Shown here one piece after another: positions 12,914-13,428 of a stretch of 13,428 nt of DNA. The first letter of the stretch is position 1, and each line of letters opens with the position of its first letter. Made by a program: the position numbers and the translations under genes. This stretch comes from Bacteroidetes bacterium GWA2_31_9b (GTDB lineage: Bacteria; Bacteroidota; Bacteroidia; Bacteroidales; UBA12077), in the NCBI GenBank assembly GCA_001769005.1, contig MENE01000170.1, positions 1 through 13,428 of the forward strand. Reading direction: 5' to 3'. A model generated the notes under the pieces. It was given only the letters and a program-made list of their open reading frames with translations. It did no database searches and was not told where the DNA came from.

Positions 12914-13411
12914 TTATTTGCCTAAAAGAAATTTCTCAATAGCATTTATAAACATTTGCTTTGTTTCTTCTTTCGATTGTCCAATTCCTGAACTCATTTG
13001 TGGTCCACCAACTTTAGGACAATATAAAAACGCAGGAATACCTTGGACTCCAAATACACCGGCAATCTCCTGATCTTTCTGAACATCTACTTTATAAACA
13101 TTGATTCTTCCTTTATATTCCAGAGCTATTTCTTCAAGTATTGGGCCAGCAATTTTGCAAGGACCGCACCAATCAGCATAAAAATCAACAATACAAGGAA
13201 GCTCGCCTTCGAATTTCCATTCTTTGTTTTTTTCATAATCCATTACTTTTTCTTTAAACTCTTCTTTTGTTAAAGTAATGGTTGCTTTTTCTGTACTTTT
13301 TATAGGATTTTCAATTTTTGCATTATTTTCAGTCCCTTTATTTTCTTTACTTTGACAAGCTGTTGATATTCCAATAGAACCGATTAATAATAGAATAAAT
13401 ACTTTTTTCAT
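12914..13411 (-). CDS. Thioredoxin-fold lipoprotein
   Basis: A 165-residue protein with a thioredoxin domain behind a lipoprotein-like signal. Residues 1-18 are a hydrophobic signal ending ISTA, followed by Cys19 as the likely lipidated residue; position -3 is Ser rather than Leu, so the lipobox is imperfect. A charged linker (20-45) leads to the domain at about 46-165, with active site WCGPC (81-85: Cys82, Cys85) and the cis-proline loop GIP (124-126). Two extra cysteines, Cys73 and Cys131, lie inside the domain. Placement suggests a membrane-anchored thiol reductase or oxidase facing the periplasm or cell surface; its partner is unknown. It has its own terminator (12862-12892). Only 17 bases upstream are in the window, so the promoter is not visible. 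Confidence 0.9.
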   Translation of the reverse strand: MKKVFILLLIGSIGISTACQSKENKGTENNAKIENPIKSTEKATITLTKEEFKEKVMDYEKNKEWKFEGELPCIVDFYADWCGPCKIAGPILEEIALEYKGRINVYKVDVQKDQEIAGVFGVQGIPAFLYCPKVGGPQMSSGIGQSKEETKQMFINAIEKFLLGK

Positions 13412-13428
13412 GAATTTGTGTTTTAAAT

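Overview
The window looks like A+T-rich chromosomal DNA from a member of the Bacteroidota. The evidence is a type IX secretion PorP/SprF-family outer-membrane protein, a TonB-dependent receptor, promoter elements of the Bacteroidota form TAnnTTTG (a full TTTG-N19-TATTTTTG lies before fabD), and the near absence of Shine-Dalgarno sequences. Rubrerythrin beside two superoxide dismutases, plus futalosine-pathway menaquinone genes, suggest an anaerobe or microaerophile that meets oxygen from time to time. The genus cannot be fixed from the sequence.

Layout. 1-332 is non-coding and holds a long palindrome and a hairpin. 333-1313 (+) is a PorP/SprF paralogue. 1314-2061 is a 748-base patchwork of palindromic and tandem repeats. 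2062-4101 (+) is a TonB-dependent receptor that ends at a strong hairpin shared with the convergent nitroreductase. 4177-6800 (-) is an oxygen-defence cluster, in transcription order Mn-type superoxide dismutase, Fe-type superoxide dismutase, rubrerythrin and nitroreductase; a string of palindromes separates the last two. 6899-7084 (+) is a small CxxC redox-domain gene broken by an in-frame stop. 7339-9865 (-) is a tight mqnB-mqnD-hldD operon: two futalosine-pathway menaquinone enzymes and the ADP-heptose epimerase for lipopolysaccharide core. 9976-11034 (+) is a PTPS/QueD-folE pair for pterin or deazapurine synthesis. 11035-11441 is a terminator plus degenerate repeats. 11442-12314 (+) is fabD with its own promoter and terminator. 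12388-12798 (-) is an OsmC-family protein lacking the usual second cysteine. 12914-13411 (-) is a lipoprotein-type thioredoxin.

Most genes are housekeeping or stress genes of familiar families. I see no new multi-gene system, CRISPR array, transposase, toxin-antitoxin pair or phage module. The least ordinary content is between the genes: at least five different families of short palindromic, REP/REPIN-like sequence, several in paired inverted arrangement, and no transposase in the window. The other points worth checking are the stop codon in the small redox gene, the Fe/Mn division of the adjacent superoxide dismutases, the PTPS-like catalytic signature next to folE, and the Cys-to-Ser change in the OsmC protein.
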